This document shows, in pieces, positions 1-6,147 of a DNA stretch of 22,267 nucleotides; positions within the stretch are counted from its first letter, which is position 1; every line of letters begins with the position of its first letter. The notes under the pieces are model-generated. The model made no database searches. It saw only the letters and a program-made list of their open reading frames with translations, and had not been told where the DNA came from. A program made the translations under genes and the position numbers. The stretch is from Paracraurococcus sp049315625 (GTDB lineage Bacteria; Pseudomonadota; Alphaproteobacteria; Acetobacterales; Acetobacteraceae), in contig JBMOJU010000047.1 in NCBI GenBank assembly GCA_049315625.1, positions 1-22,267 on the forward strand, read 5' to 3'.

Positions 1-1006
1 CGCCGCCCACCGCCGCGCCACACAGGAGGAAGATGCGCAGGATCGCCCCCCTGCCCGCGCCCATGGTGCGCAGGATGGCGATGTCCCGCCCCTTGTCCTT
101 CACCAGCATGGTCAGCGAGGAGACGATGTTGAAGGCGGCGACCAGGATGATCAGCGTCAGGATCAGGAACATCACGTTGCGCTGCACCTGCACCAGCTGG
201 AAGAAGCCGCTATTGGCATCCTGCCAGTCGGCGATCCGCAGCGGCCGCCCCGGCAGCGCCTGGCGGATGGCGTAGGCGGCGGCGTCCGATTCGTCGGGGT
301 TGCGCAGATGCACCTCGATCTGGCTGACCGCATTCGGCAGCTGGAAGAACAGCTGCGCGGCGGGCAGCGGCAGGAAGACGAAGCCGCTGTCGTATTCCTG
401 CATGCCGACCTCGAAGATGGCGGCCACCTTATAGGCGCGCAGCCGCGGCACCGTGCCGAAGACCGTCACACGGCCCTGCGGCGAGACGACGGTGACCCGG
501 TCGCCGATCCCGATATCGAGCTTCCGCGCCAGACCGGCGCCGATGACGATGGCATCCTCGCCCTGGAAGGCGGCGAGGTCGCCCGCCCGGATGTTGCCGG
601 CGATGATCGGCCGGGCGCGCAGATCCTCCGGCGCGATGCCGCGCACCACGCCGCCGGCCGAGCCGCCGGCATCGGTGGTGAGCAGCACCTGCCCATCCAC
701 CACCGGCGCCGCGCGTTCCACCTGCGGCAGGGCGCGGATGCGGGCGGTGGCGGCGGCATAGTCGCCGAGCGGCCCCTGCATCGCCGAGACACCGAGATGC
801 CCGTTCAGCCCGAGGATGCGGCCAAGCAATTCCTGCCGGAAGCCGCCCATCACCGACAGCACCACGATCAAGGTGGCGACGCCGAGCGCGATGCCGGCCA
901 GCGAGAAGCCGGCGATGACGGAGACGACGCGATCCCCCTTCCGCGCCCAGAGGTAGCGGCCGGCGACCGCGCGCTCGAACGGCCCGAACATCCCCGCGTC
1001 AGCCAT
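1..1006 (-). CDS. Lipoprotein-releasing ABC transporter permease, LolC/LolE family, second tandem copy (3' end cut by window)
   Basis: Inner-membrane permease of the Lol system, which extracts lipoproteins from the inner membrane and hands them to LolA. My translation is open from an ATG at 1006 to the window edge (335 codons); the C-terminus lies outside. It starts MADAGMFGPFER, has a first membrane segment at about residues 29-50, a periplasmic MacB-type domain, then the FtsX-type block with VQRNVMFLILTLIILVAAF and TMLVKDKGRDIAILRTMG. It is clearly homologous to the gene just upstream along its whole length. Its start overlaps that gene's TGA by 8 nt, so translational coupling is likely. 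An in-frame ATG five codons later (MFGPFER) matches the paralog's start and is an alternative. By the usual order, lolD (ATPase) would be expected just beyond the left edge, but this cannot be seen. LolC and LolE cannot be told apart with confidence. Confidence 0.88.
   Translation of the reverse strand, partial: MADAGMFGPFERAVAGRYLWARKGDRVVSVIAGFSLAGIALGVATLIVVLSVMGGFRQELLGRILGLNGHLGVSAMQGPLGDYAAATARIRALPQVERAAPVVDGQVLLTTDAGGSAGGVVRGIAPEDLRARPIIAGNIRAGDLAAFQGEDAIVIGAGLARKLDIGIGDRVTVVSPQGRVTVFGTVPRLRAYKVAAIFEVGMQEYDSGFVFLPLPAAQLFFQLPNAVSQIEVHLRNPDESDAAAYAIRQALPGRPLRIADWQDANSGFFQLVQVQRNVMFLILTLIILVAAFNIVSSLTMLVKDKGRDIAILRTMGAGRGAILRIFLLCGAAVGG
57..115. repeat. 59-bp tract identical to 1315-1373 (lol copy 2)
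   Basis: Base-by-base comparison shows perfect identity with positions 1315-1373 at an offset of 1258. It covers the codons for the FtsX-domain stretch LTMLVKDKGRDIAILRTMGA. Identity breaks at positions 56 and 116, and the flanks are similar but diverged at many silent sites. Confidence 0.9.
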
Positions 1007-2252
1007 GCCGCAGCGCCTGGGCCGGGTCGATCCGCGCCGCGCGCCAGCTGGGAAAAAGCGTCGCCAGCAGCGACAGGCCGAGGCTGATCGCCAGAACCGT
1101 CACCACCTCGCGCGGCTCGACCACCGCTGGCAGCTGCGTCAGGAACAGCAATTCCGGGCGGAACAGCGGCGTGCCTTCCAGCGACAGCAGCAGGGCGCGC
1201 AGCCCGTCGAAATTCAGCGCGATGCCGAGGCCGAGGATCGCGCCGATCAGCGTCCCCGAGACGCCGATGAAACCGCCGCAGAGCAGGAACACGCGCAGGA
1301 TGGCGCCGCTGCCGGCGCCCATGGTGCGCAGGATGGCGATGTCCCGCCCCTTGTCCTTCACCAGCATGGTCAGGGAGGAGATGATGTTGAACGCGGCGAC
1401 CACCACGACGAGGGTCAGGATCAGGAACATCACGTTCCGCTCCACCACCACGGCGGCGTAGATGCTGCTGTTGCTGCCCTGCCAGTCGGTGATCCGCAGC
1501 GCCTGCCCGGCCAGCGCCGCCCGCACCGCTGCCGTCACCGGCGCCACCTGGGTCGGGTCGTCGACCAGCAGCTCCATTTGGCTGACGGCATCGGCCAGGC
1601 CGAAGAATTCCTGCGCCGCGGCGAGCGGGATGAAGACCTGGCGGCCGTCATATTCGGGCATGCCGAGGTCGAACATCGCCACCACGCGGAAGCCGCGCTG
1701 CTTCGGCGCCACGCTGAAATCGCCGCCGCGCGCCTGCGGCAGCACCAAAGTCAGCCGGTCCCCCAGCCGCAGCCCCATTCGGTTGGCGAGGCGGAGGCCG
1801 ACCACCACCGTGTCGTCGCCCTCGAACGCCGCCAGTGTGCCGCGGCGGATCGCCCGCGCGACGCTTCGTCGGGCGCGCAGATCCTCGGCCGCGATGCCGC
1901 GGACCAGGCCGCCGCCGGCGCCGCCGGCCTCGCCGGTCAGCAGCACCTGGCCCTCGATGGTCGGGGCGGCCTGCTCCACCCCGGGCAGGCCACGCAGCCG
2001 CGCCGCCAGCGCCGCATAGCCCGGCAGGGCGCGGCCCTTCTCCGGCTGCACGATCAGGTGGCCGTTCAGCCCGATGATCCGGCCGACCAGGTCCTGCCGG
2101 AAGCCGTTCATCACCGCCATGACGATGATCAGCGCGGCGACGCCGAGGGCGATGCCGATGAGCGAGAAGGCAGCGGTGACGGAGACGAAGCGCTCCCCCT
2201 TGCGGGCGCGCAGGTAGCGCCACGCCACCATGCGTTCGAAGGGCCCGAACAT
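999..2252 (-). CDS. lolC: Lipoprotein-releasing ABC transporter permease, LolC/LolE family, first tandem copy
   Basis: Complete 417-residue permease, the usual length for LolC/LolE. Layout: a short cytoplasmic start (MFGPFERMVAWRYLRARKGERF), membrane segment about 24-48, a periplasmic MacB-type domain to about 265, then three FtsX-type membrane segments with the TMLVKDKGRDIAILRTMGAG loop and a terminal SWRAARIDPAQALRHG, which matches the family's usual PSWRAA..PAEALR ending. The periplasmic segment VAPKQRGFRVVAMF aligns with the LolA-contacting region of E. coli LolC (IPSQRLFNV, from memory) and keeps its Gln-Arg pair. It sits between proS and the second copy. The Shine-Dalgarno lies in a hairpin (2262-2286). 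The symbol is a family label: many alphaproteobacteria have a single LolF-type permease, so either copy could be called lolC or lolE. Confidence 0.9.
   Translation of the reverse strand: MFGPFERMVAWRYLRARKGERFVSVTAAFSLIGIALGVAALIIVMAVMNGFRQDLVGRIIGLNGHLIVQPEKGRALPGYAALAARLRGLPGVEQAAPTIEGQVLLTGEAGGAGGGLVRGIAAEDLRARRSVARAIRRGTLAAFEGDDTVVVGLRLANRMGLRLGDRLTLVLPQARGGDFSVAPKQRGFRVVAMFDLGMPEYDGRQVFIPLAAAQEFFGLADAVSQMELLVDDPTQVAPVTAAVRAALAGQALRITDWQGSNSSIYAAVVVERNVMFLILTLVVVVAAFNIISSLTMLVKDKGRDIAILRTMGAGSGAILRVFLLCGGFIGVSGTLIGAILGLGIALNFDGLRALLLSLEGTPLFRPELLFLTQLPAVVEPREVVTVLAISLGLSLLATLFPSWRAARIDPAQALRHG
1315..1373. repeat. 59-bp tract identical to 57-115 (lol copy 1)
   Basis: Partner of the identical tract in the downstream paralog. 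It lies in the FtsX-domain coding region of the first lol gene. Perfect identity is limited to 59 bases inside otherwise diverged paralogous sequence. Confidence 0.9.
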
Positions 2253-2261
2253 CAGGGCGTC

Positions 2262-2286
2262 CCCTCCCCCGCTGTGCGGGGGAGGG
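2262..2286 (-). promoter_or_regulatory. GC-rich hairpin covering the ribosome-binding site of lol copy 1
   Basis: An 11-bp perfect inverted repeat (2262-2272 with 2276-2286) around a 3-base loop, in the 46-base gap between proS and the first lol gene. Read on the minus strand, the 3' arm is the run GGGGGAGGGG-type purine tract, the only Shine-Dalgarno-like sequence before the ATG at 2252. No U-run follows, so it does not look like a terminator. It could be a translational control element or a copy of a dispersed extragenic palindrome. Confidence 0.6.
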
Positions 2287-2298
2287 AGCGGCGGGCGG

Positions 2299-3612
2299 TC
2301 ACGCGCCGGCCTTGATCCGGGCGATGGCGTCCTCGACGGAGAGCTCGACGCGCTCCCCGGTCGCCCGGCGCTTCAGTTCCACCATGCCGGCGGCCGCGCC
2401 GCGCGGGCCGATGATTGCCTGCCAGGGATAGCCGAGCAGGTCGGCATCGGCGAATTTCGCGCCCGCCCGCTCGCCGCGGTCGTCATAGACCGCATCGGGG
2501 GCGAAGGCGGCATAGATCCGCTCCGACAGCGCATCGGTCGCCGCGTCGCCGACCTTCAGGTTGATCACCGCCAGCTTGAACGGCGCGACCGCGTCCGGCC
2601 AGCGGATCCCGGCCTCGTCGTGGTTGGCCTCGATGATGGCGGCGACCAGGCGGGAGACGCCGATGCCGTAGCTGCCCATCTCCGGCACCACCGGCTTGCC
2701 GTCCGGCCCCTGCACCGAAAGCCCCATCGGCGCGCTGTACTTGGTGCCGAAATAGAAGATGTGGCCGATCTCGATGCCGCGCGCCGAGACCTGGTGCTCG
2801 GCGGGGATGGCGTTCCAGGCGGCCTCGTCGTGCTTCTCGTCGGTGGCGGCGTAGCGGCTGGTCCAGAAATCGACGATCGGGGAGAGGTCGCCGTCCTGGT
2901 CGACCGGCTGCGACAGCACGTCGAATTCCAGCAGGTCCTTGTGCAGGAAGACCTGGCTCTCCCCGGTCTCCGCCAGGATGAGGAATTCGTGGGAGAGGTC
3001 GCCGCCGATCGGCCCGGTATCGGCCTGCATCGGGATCGCCTTCAGCCCCATGCGCGCGAAGGTGCGCAGGTAGGCGACGAACATCTGCCGGTAGCTGCGC
3101 ACCGCGCCGGCATGGTCCAGGTCGAAGGAATAGGCGTCCTTCATCAGGAACTCGCGGCCGCGCATGACGCCGAAGCGGGGGCGGACCTCGTCGCGGAACT
3201 TCCACTGGATGTGGTAGAGGTTGCGCGGCAGGTCGCGGTAGGACTTGGCATAGGTGCGGAAGATGTCGGTGACCATCTCCTCGTTGGTCGGGCCGAACAG
3301 CATCTCGCGGTCGTGCCGGTCCTTCAGCCGCAGCATCTCCGGGCCGTAGGCGTCGTAGCGGCCGGATTGCCGCCAGAGGTCGGCGGTCTGGATCGTCGGC
3401 ATGAGGATTTCCTGGGCGCCGGCGGCGTCCTGCTCCTCGCGGACGATCTGCTCGACCTTCTGCAGCACCCGCCAGCCCAGCGGCAGCCAGGCATAGATGC
3501 CGGCGCTGGTCTGCCGGATCATGCCGGCCCGCAGCATCAGCCGGTGCGAGGCGATCTGCGCCTCGGCCGGGGTTTCCTTCAAGGTCGGCAGGAAGGCGCG
3601 GGACAGGCGCAA
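2299..3612 (-). CDS. proS: Proline--tRNA ligase, short alphaproteobacterial type
   Basis: Class II aminoacyl-tRNA synthetase that charges tRNA-Pro in the cytoplasm. The 437-residue product has the class II core (GPTNEEMVTD, RFGVMRGREFLMKDAYSF, then motif 3 GSYGIGVSRLVAAIIE) and a C-terminal anticodon-binding domain (VINLKVGDAA to the end). It lacks the roughly 180-residue editing insertion found between motifs 2 and 3 in the E. coli enzyme, as is usual in alphaproteobacteria. I chose a TTG start at 3612, giving MRLSRAFLPTLKETP, because it matches the family N-terminus and has AGGAG six bases upstream. An in-frame ATG at 3645 would add 11 unfamiliar residues and has AAGG directly against the start codon. 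It is preceded by a 416-base gene-free region and a strong terminator, so it probably begins its own transcript with the lol genes. Confidence 0.95.
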   Translation of the reverse strand: MRLSRAFLPTLKETPAEAQIASHRLMLRAGMIRQTSAGIYAWLPLGWRVLQKVEQIVREEQDAAGAQEILMPTIQTADLWRQSGRYDAYGPEMLRLKDRHDREMLFGPTNEEMVTDIFRTYAKSYRDLPRNLYHIQWKFRDEVRPRFGVMRGREFLMKDAYSFDLDHAGAVRSYRQMFVAYLRTFARMGLKAIPMQADTGPIGGDLSHEFLILAETGESQVFLHKDLLEFDVLSQPVDQDGDLSPIVDFWTSRYAATDEKHDEAAWNAIPAEHQVSARGIEIGHIFYFGTKYSAPMGLSVQGPDGKPVVPEMGSYGIGVSRLVAAIIEANHDEAGIRWPDAVAPFKLAVINLKVGDAATDALSERIYAAFAPDAVYDDRGERAGAKFADADLLGYPWQAIIGPRGAAAGMVELKRRATGERVELSVEDAIARIKAGA

Positions 3613-3811
3613 GGCGGACTCCTGGGCGGGCGGTCTGGGCCGCATCCTTAGCGCGGATTGGCGGCGGCGGGGATGGGGTGTCGATCAGGCGATGCGGGGT
3701 CCGCCTGGATGGAATTTTGTTTCTCTGTTGCGGCGCATCACGAACGAAGGGGAAAGAATTTTCGCGGTTCACGGTTCTTTCGTCTTGGCCCGGCCGCGCC
3801 AGTGCGATAGA

Positions 3812-3905
3812 CAAAAAAAGGGCCGCACCCGTTGGGTACGGCCCGAGTTTAGGGAGGAAACGCCAGTCACACGGCAGAGATAGGACCAACCCTCTCTCTG
3901 CAAGC
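3812..3905 (-). ncRNA. Candidate small RNA with anti-Shine-Dalgarno motif (5' end uncertain)
   Basis: On the minus strand a 7-bp hairpin (3895-3901 with 3874-3880, 14-base loop) is followed by a linker carrying UUUCCUCCCUAAA (3848-3860), then directly by a strong intrinsic terminator (3813-3844). An unpaired CCUCCC just before a terminator is the hallmark of several alphaproteobacterial trans-acting sRNAs that block ribosome-binding sites. No open reading frame ends here, and a terminator candidate for the upstream operon lies about 120 bases earlier, which suggests a separate transcript. I see no clear promoter, so the 5' end is a guess. It could instead be only the 3' untranslated end of the rnj/DUF1467 mRNA. 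Confidence 0.4.
3813..3844 (-). terminator. Strong intrinsic terminator
   Basis: Inverted repeat 3820-3830 with 3834-3844 (10 of 11 positions paired, one C·A mismatch, 3-base loop). Read on the minus strand it is followed directly by seven U residues (3819-3813). It ends transcription coming from the DUF1467 side, or the candidate sRNA, ahead of proS. Confidence 0.88.
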
Positions 3906-3960
3906 ATGGTGACGCGGAGACCCAACGCCGGACAACGGCAAAGGCTGCTTAAAAAGCCAG

Positions 3961-3979
3961 AAAAATCGGCTTCCAGCCG
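3961..3979 (-). terminator. Probable weak terminator downstream of DUF1467
   Basis: A 5-bp hairpin (3967-3971 with 3975-3979, 3-base loop) followed on the minus strand by AUUUUU. The short stem makes it weaker than the one at 3813-3844. It is about 50 bases past the DUF1467 stop. Confidence 0.4.
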
Positions 3980-3998
3980 CAGACTGCTCAGTACGAAG

Positions 3999-4028
3999 GC
4001 GGCACCGGCCCAAAGGCCGGAAAGCCGC
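3999..4028 (-). other. Nested hairpin immediately after the DUF1467 stop codon
   Basis: Outer stem 3999-4003 with 4024-4028 and inner stem 4005-4010 with 4015-4020. It begins one base past the DUF1467 stop codon. There is no U-run, so it is more likely an mRNA 3'-end stabiliser or Rho/RNase boundary than an intrinsic terminator. Confidence 0.5.
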
Positions 4029-4289
4029 TCATTTTTCCGGCAATGCCAACCAACCAGACCGGAAGCTGAGCCACTCACTCTCGACCAGCAGATAGACCGC
4101 CAGCCACAACACGACCGTCACCAGGGTGGTGATGCCCACCTTGCGCAGCAATCGCGGCTGCTCCGGCACCCCGCGCCAGCCGGTGGCCGAATCGCCCTCC
4201 GGATTCGGCCGCGTGCCGATCGGCAGCACCGCGAAGAGCGTGAGCCACCAGATCAGGAAGAAAACGACAATTCCGCTGGCCCAGCCCAT
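4029..4289 (-). CDS. DUF1467 family small membrane protein
   Basis: Small membrane protein of 86 residues with two predicted membrane segments (about 5-25 and 50-70) joined by a short polar loop with the family-typical VLPIGTRPNPEG and GxxxGVPEQPRL-type sequence. From memory this matches DUF1467, a conserved alphaproteobacterial family of unknown function. I chose the ATG at 4289 (MGWASGIVVFF) because GGAG lies five bases upstream and the family starts this way; an upstream in-frame ATG would add 11 residues. It follows rnj by 66 bases with a hairpin between them, so it is probably the last gene of that transcript. No biochemical role can be read from the sequence. Confidence 0.88.
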   Translation of the reverse strand: MGWASGIVVFFLIWWLTLFAVLPIGTRPNPEGDSATGWRGVPEQPRLLRKVGITTLVTVVLWLAVYLLVESEWLSFRSGWLALPEK

Positions 4290-4321
4290 GGGACACTCCG
4301 GATGGCGCGGGAGGGAAAGCA

Positions 4322-4345
4322 CGGCCGGGGGCGCTGCCCCGGCCG
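4322..4345 (-). other. Hairpin between rnj and the DUF1467 gene
   Basis: A 9-bp perfect stem (4322-4330 with 4337-4345) around a 6-base loop, in the 66-base gap after rnj. No U-run follows on the minus strand. It may stabilise or allow processing of the mRNA between the two genes. Confidence 0.5.
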
Positions 4346-4355
4346 GTTCGGGCCT

Positions 4356-6026
4356 TCAGACCCGGAGCAGATGAACCTCGACATTCGGCCGCTTGCGCAG
4401 CCGCCGGCCGACCGCCTTGCGCAGCACGCTTCGCGCTGCCTCGCGCAGCGCGTCGTCCTCGCGCCGCAGCGCGCTCGGCAGCTCGCCTACCGCGCGGGCC
4501 AGGTCGGCGGCCAGCTGCAGGCCGATGGCCTCGTCGCCATCCAGCAGCCCGGGCGCCGAGACCTGCGGCGTGCCCAGCACCCGGCCGCTCTCGTCGACCG
4601 CGAAGGAGGCCATGACCACGCCGTTGAACAGCATGCGCTTGCGGGCCGCGAGCACGCCGCCGGTGATCGGCAGCAGCCGGCCATTGTCGACCGCCAGACG
4701 CCCGGTCGGCACGCCCTCCACCACATCGGGCCGGCCCGGGGCGAGCTGGAGGACGTCGCCATCCTCCACCAGGACGGGGATGGCCCCCAGATCCTTGGCC
4801 AGGGCGGCGTGTTCCGACAGGTGGCGCCATTCGCCATGCACCGGCACGGCGTATTTCGGCTTCACCAGCTGGTACAGCCGCCGCAGCTCGTCGCGCGCCG
4901 GATGGCCCGAGACATGGACCATGTGGTCATCCGCCGTCATCACCTTGCAGCCGCGGCGGGCGAGCTGGTCCTGCAGCAGCAGGATCCCCCGCTCATTCCC
5001 CGGGATCATGCGGGAGGAGAAGATGACCGTGTCGCCCTCCCCCAATGCAATCGCCGGGTGGGTGTCGGCGCCGATCTTCGACAGCGCCGAGCGCGGCTCG
5101 CCCTGGCTGCCGGTGCAGATCAGCAGCAGGTTGTCGTCCGGGATGTACCCGGCCTCCTCCTCCGGCACATAGGGCGGGATGTCGGTCAGGTAGCCGCATT
5201 CCCGCGCCGCCGCCTCGGCATTGCGCAAGGACCGGCCGAACAGCGCCACCTGGCGCCCGGCCGCCATGGCGGCGCGGGTGATGCTCTCGACCCGGGCGAC
5301 GTTGGTGGCGAAGCAGCTCACCGCCACGCGGCCGCGCAGGCCGCGGATGATGGCGGTCATGTTCCGCCGCACCTCGGCCTCGGACCCCGAATGCCCCTCG
5401 ACCAGCGCATTGGTCGAATCGCAGACCATGGCGAGGACGCCCTCCTCGCCCAGGCGGGCGAAAGCGGCCTCGTCGGTCGGGCCGCCGATCAACGGGTCGG
5501 GGTCCAGCTTCCAGTCGCCGGTGTGCAGCACGATGCCATGCCTGGTACGGATGGCGACCGCCTGGGCCTCCGGCACCGAATGGGCGACGCGGAGGAATTC
5601 CAGCTCGAAATTCTTCAGCGAAAGCTTGCCGCCCAGCGGCACGGTGGTGATCTTCGCCTCGCCCAGCAGCCCGGCCTCACCCAGCTTCCGCCGCAGCACG
5701 GCGGAGACGAAGGGCCCGGCATAGATCGGGCAGCGCAGCATGGGCCACAGATGGGCCACGGCGCCGACATGGTCCTCATGCGCATGGGTGATCACCAGGC
5801 CGACCAGCCGGTCCCGCCGTTCGGCGAGCCAGACCGGATCGGGCACCATCACCTCGATCTCCGGGTTTTCCGGCCCGCCGAAGCCGATGCCGCAATCGAT
5901 GGCGAGGAGTTTTCCATCGCAGCGATACACGTTGAGGTTCATCCCGATCTCGCCGGTACCGCCGAGGGGAATGAATGCAAGGTCACCGGCCGGATCGGGT
6001 CCGGCCGTCGTCATGTAATCGTCCAT
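4356..6026 (-). CDS. rnj: Ribonuclease J
   Basis: Metallo-beta-lactamase/beta-CASP ribonuclease with 5'-to-3' exonuclease and endonuclease activity, acting on mRNA decay and rRNA maturation in the cytoplasm. The 556-residue length is normal. Visible motifs are the zinc-binding THAHEDHVGA (His81, His83, Asp85, His86), HTGDWKLDPDP near residue 170, CDSTNA near 205, the beta-CASP region with GRSLRN, then HVSGHP and PVHGEWRHL, and a C-terminal domain ending NVEVHLLRV. I used the ATG at 6026, preceded by GGGGA at a spacing of five; an ATG four codons later is possible. It lies 121 bases after coaX with a hairpin in the gap, and ahead of the DUF1467 gene. No obvious own promoter was recognised, so read-through from coaX is plausible. 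Confidence 0.95.
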   Translation of the reverse strand: MDDYMTTAGPDPAGDLAFIPLGGTGEIGMNLNVYRCDGKLLAIDCGIGFGGPENPEIEVMVPDPVWLAERRDRLVGLVITHAHEDHVGAVAHLWPMLRCPIYAGPFVSAVLRRKLGEAGLLGEAKITTVPLGGKLSLKNFELEFLRVAHSVPEAQAVAIRTRHGIVLHTGDWKLDPDPLIGGPTDEAAFARLGEEGVLAMVCDSTNALVEGHSGSEAEVRRNMTAIIRGLRGRVAVSCFATNVARVESITRAAMAAGRQVALFGRSLRNAEAAARECGYLTDIPPYVPEEEAGYIPDDNLLLICTGSQGEPRSALSKIGADTHPAIALGEGDTVIFSSRMIPGNERGILLLQDQLARRGCKVMTADDHMVHVSGHPARDELRRLYQLVKPKYAVPVHGEWRHLSEHAALAKDLGAIPVLVEDGDVLQLAPGRPDVVEGVPTGRLAVDNGRLLPITGGVLAARKRMLFNGVVMASFAVDESGRVLGTPQVSAPGLLDGDEAIGLQLAADLARAVGELPSALRREDDALREAARSVLRKAVGRRLRKRPNVEVHLLRV

Positions 6027-6100
6027 ACCTGTCCCCAGGACTCCGCCAGCCCCGAAGGAGGCAGCCTCGCCTGGCCTTATCGTTGCAAGCGCGATGCAGT

Positions 6101-6135
6101 TTCCGGCCGCACCGCCGGGCGGAGGCGGGCCGGAA
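6101..6135 (-). other. Hairpin in the coaX-rnj gap
   Basis: An 8-bp perfect stem (6101-6108 with 6128-6135) with further GC pairing possible inside. It lies 12 bases after the coaX stop. No U-run follows on the minus strand, so it is not a classical terminator. Confidence 0.45.
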
Positions 6136-6147
6136 GCTGACTCGCGC

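Larger units (their letters stand above)
3613..4028. other. Gene-free region between proS and the DUF1467 gene
   Basis: 416 bases with no supportable protein gene. It is visibly richer in A/T runs than the rest of the window. On the minus strand it holds, in order, a nested hairpin after DUF1467, a short terminator-like hairpin with a T-run, a candidate small RNA ending in a strong terminator, and about 200 bases that must contain any proS promoter. I could not identify convincing -35/-10 boxes there. Confidence 0.75.

Noticed and set aside
466..792. Possible frameshift or pseudogene in the leftmost gene, because other frames there are also open
   Set aside because: Direct translation of the minus strand from 1006 to position 2 gives one uninterrupted LolC/E-family frame, so the gene is intact as far as visible.
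3848..3872. A strong plus-strand Shine-Dalgarno-like sequence (AGGGAGGAAA) that might precede a small gene
   Set aside because: No ATG or GTG lies at a suitable distance on the plus strand. The sequence makes better sense as the complement of the CCUCCC motif in the minus-strand candidate sRNA.
2483..4078. A minus-strand open frame of about 531 codons running through the proS upstream gap in another frame
   Set aside because: Most of it is an out-of-frame reading of proS, and the part in the gap crosses a strong terminator. No family features are visible.
3678..6140. A plus-strand open frame of about 820 codons opposite rnj and DUF1467
   Set aside because: It is antisense to RNase J, low in complexity, and shows no motif. 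The lack of stops follows from the GC-rich codon use of rnj.
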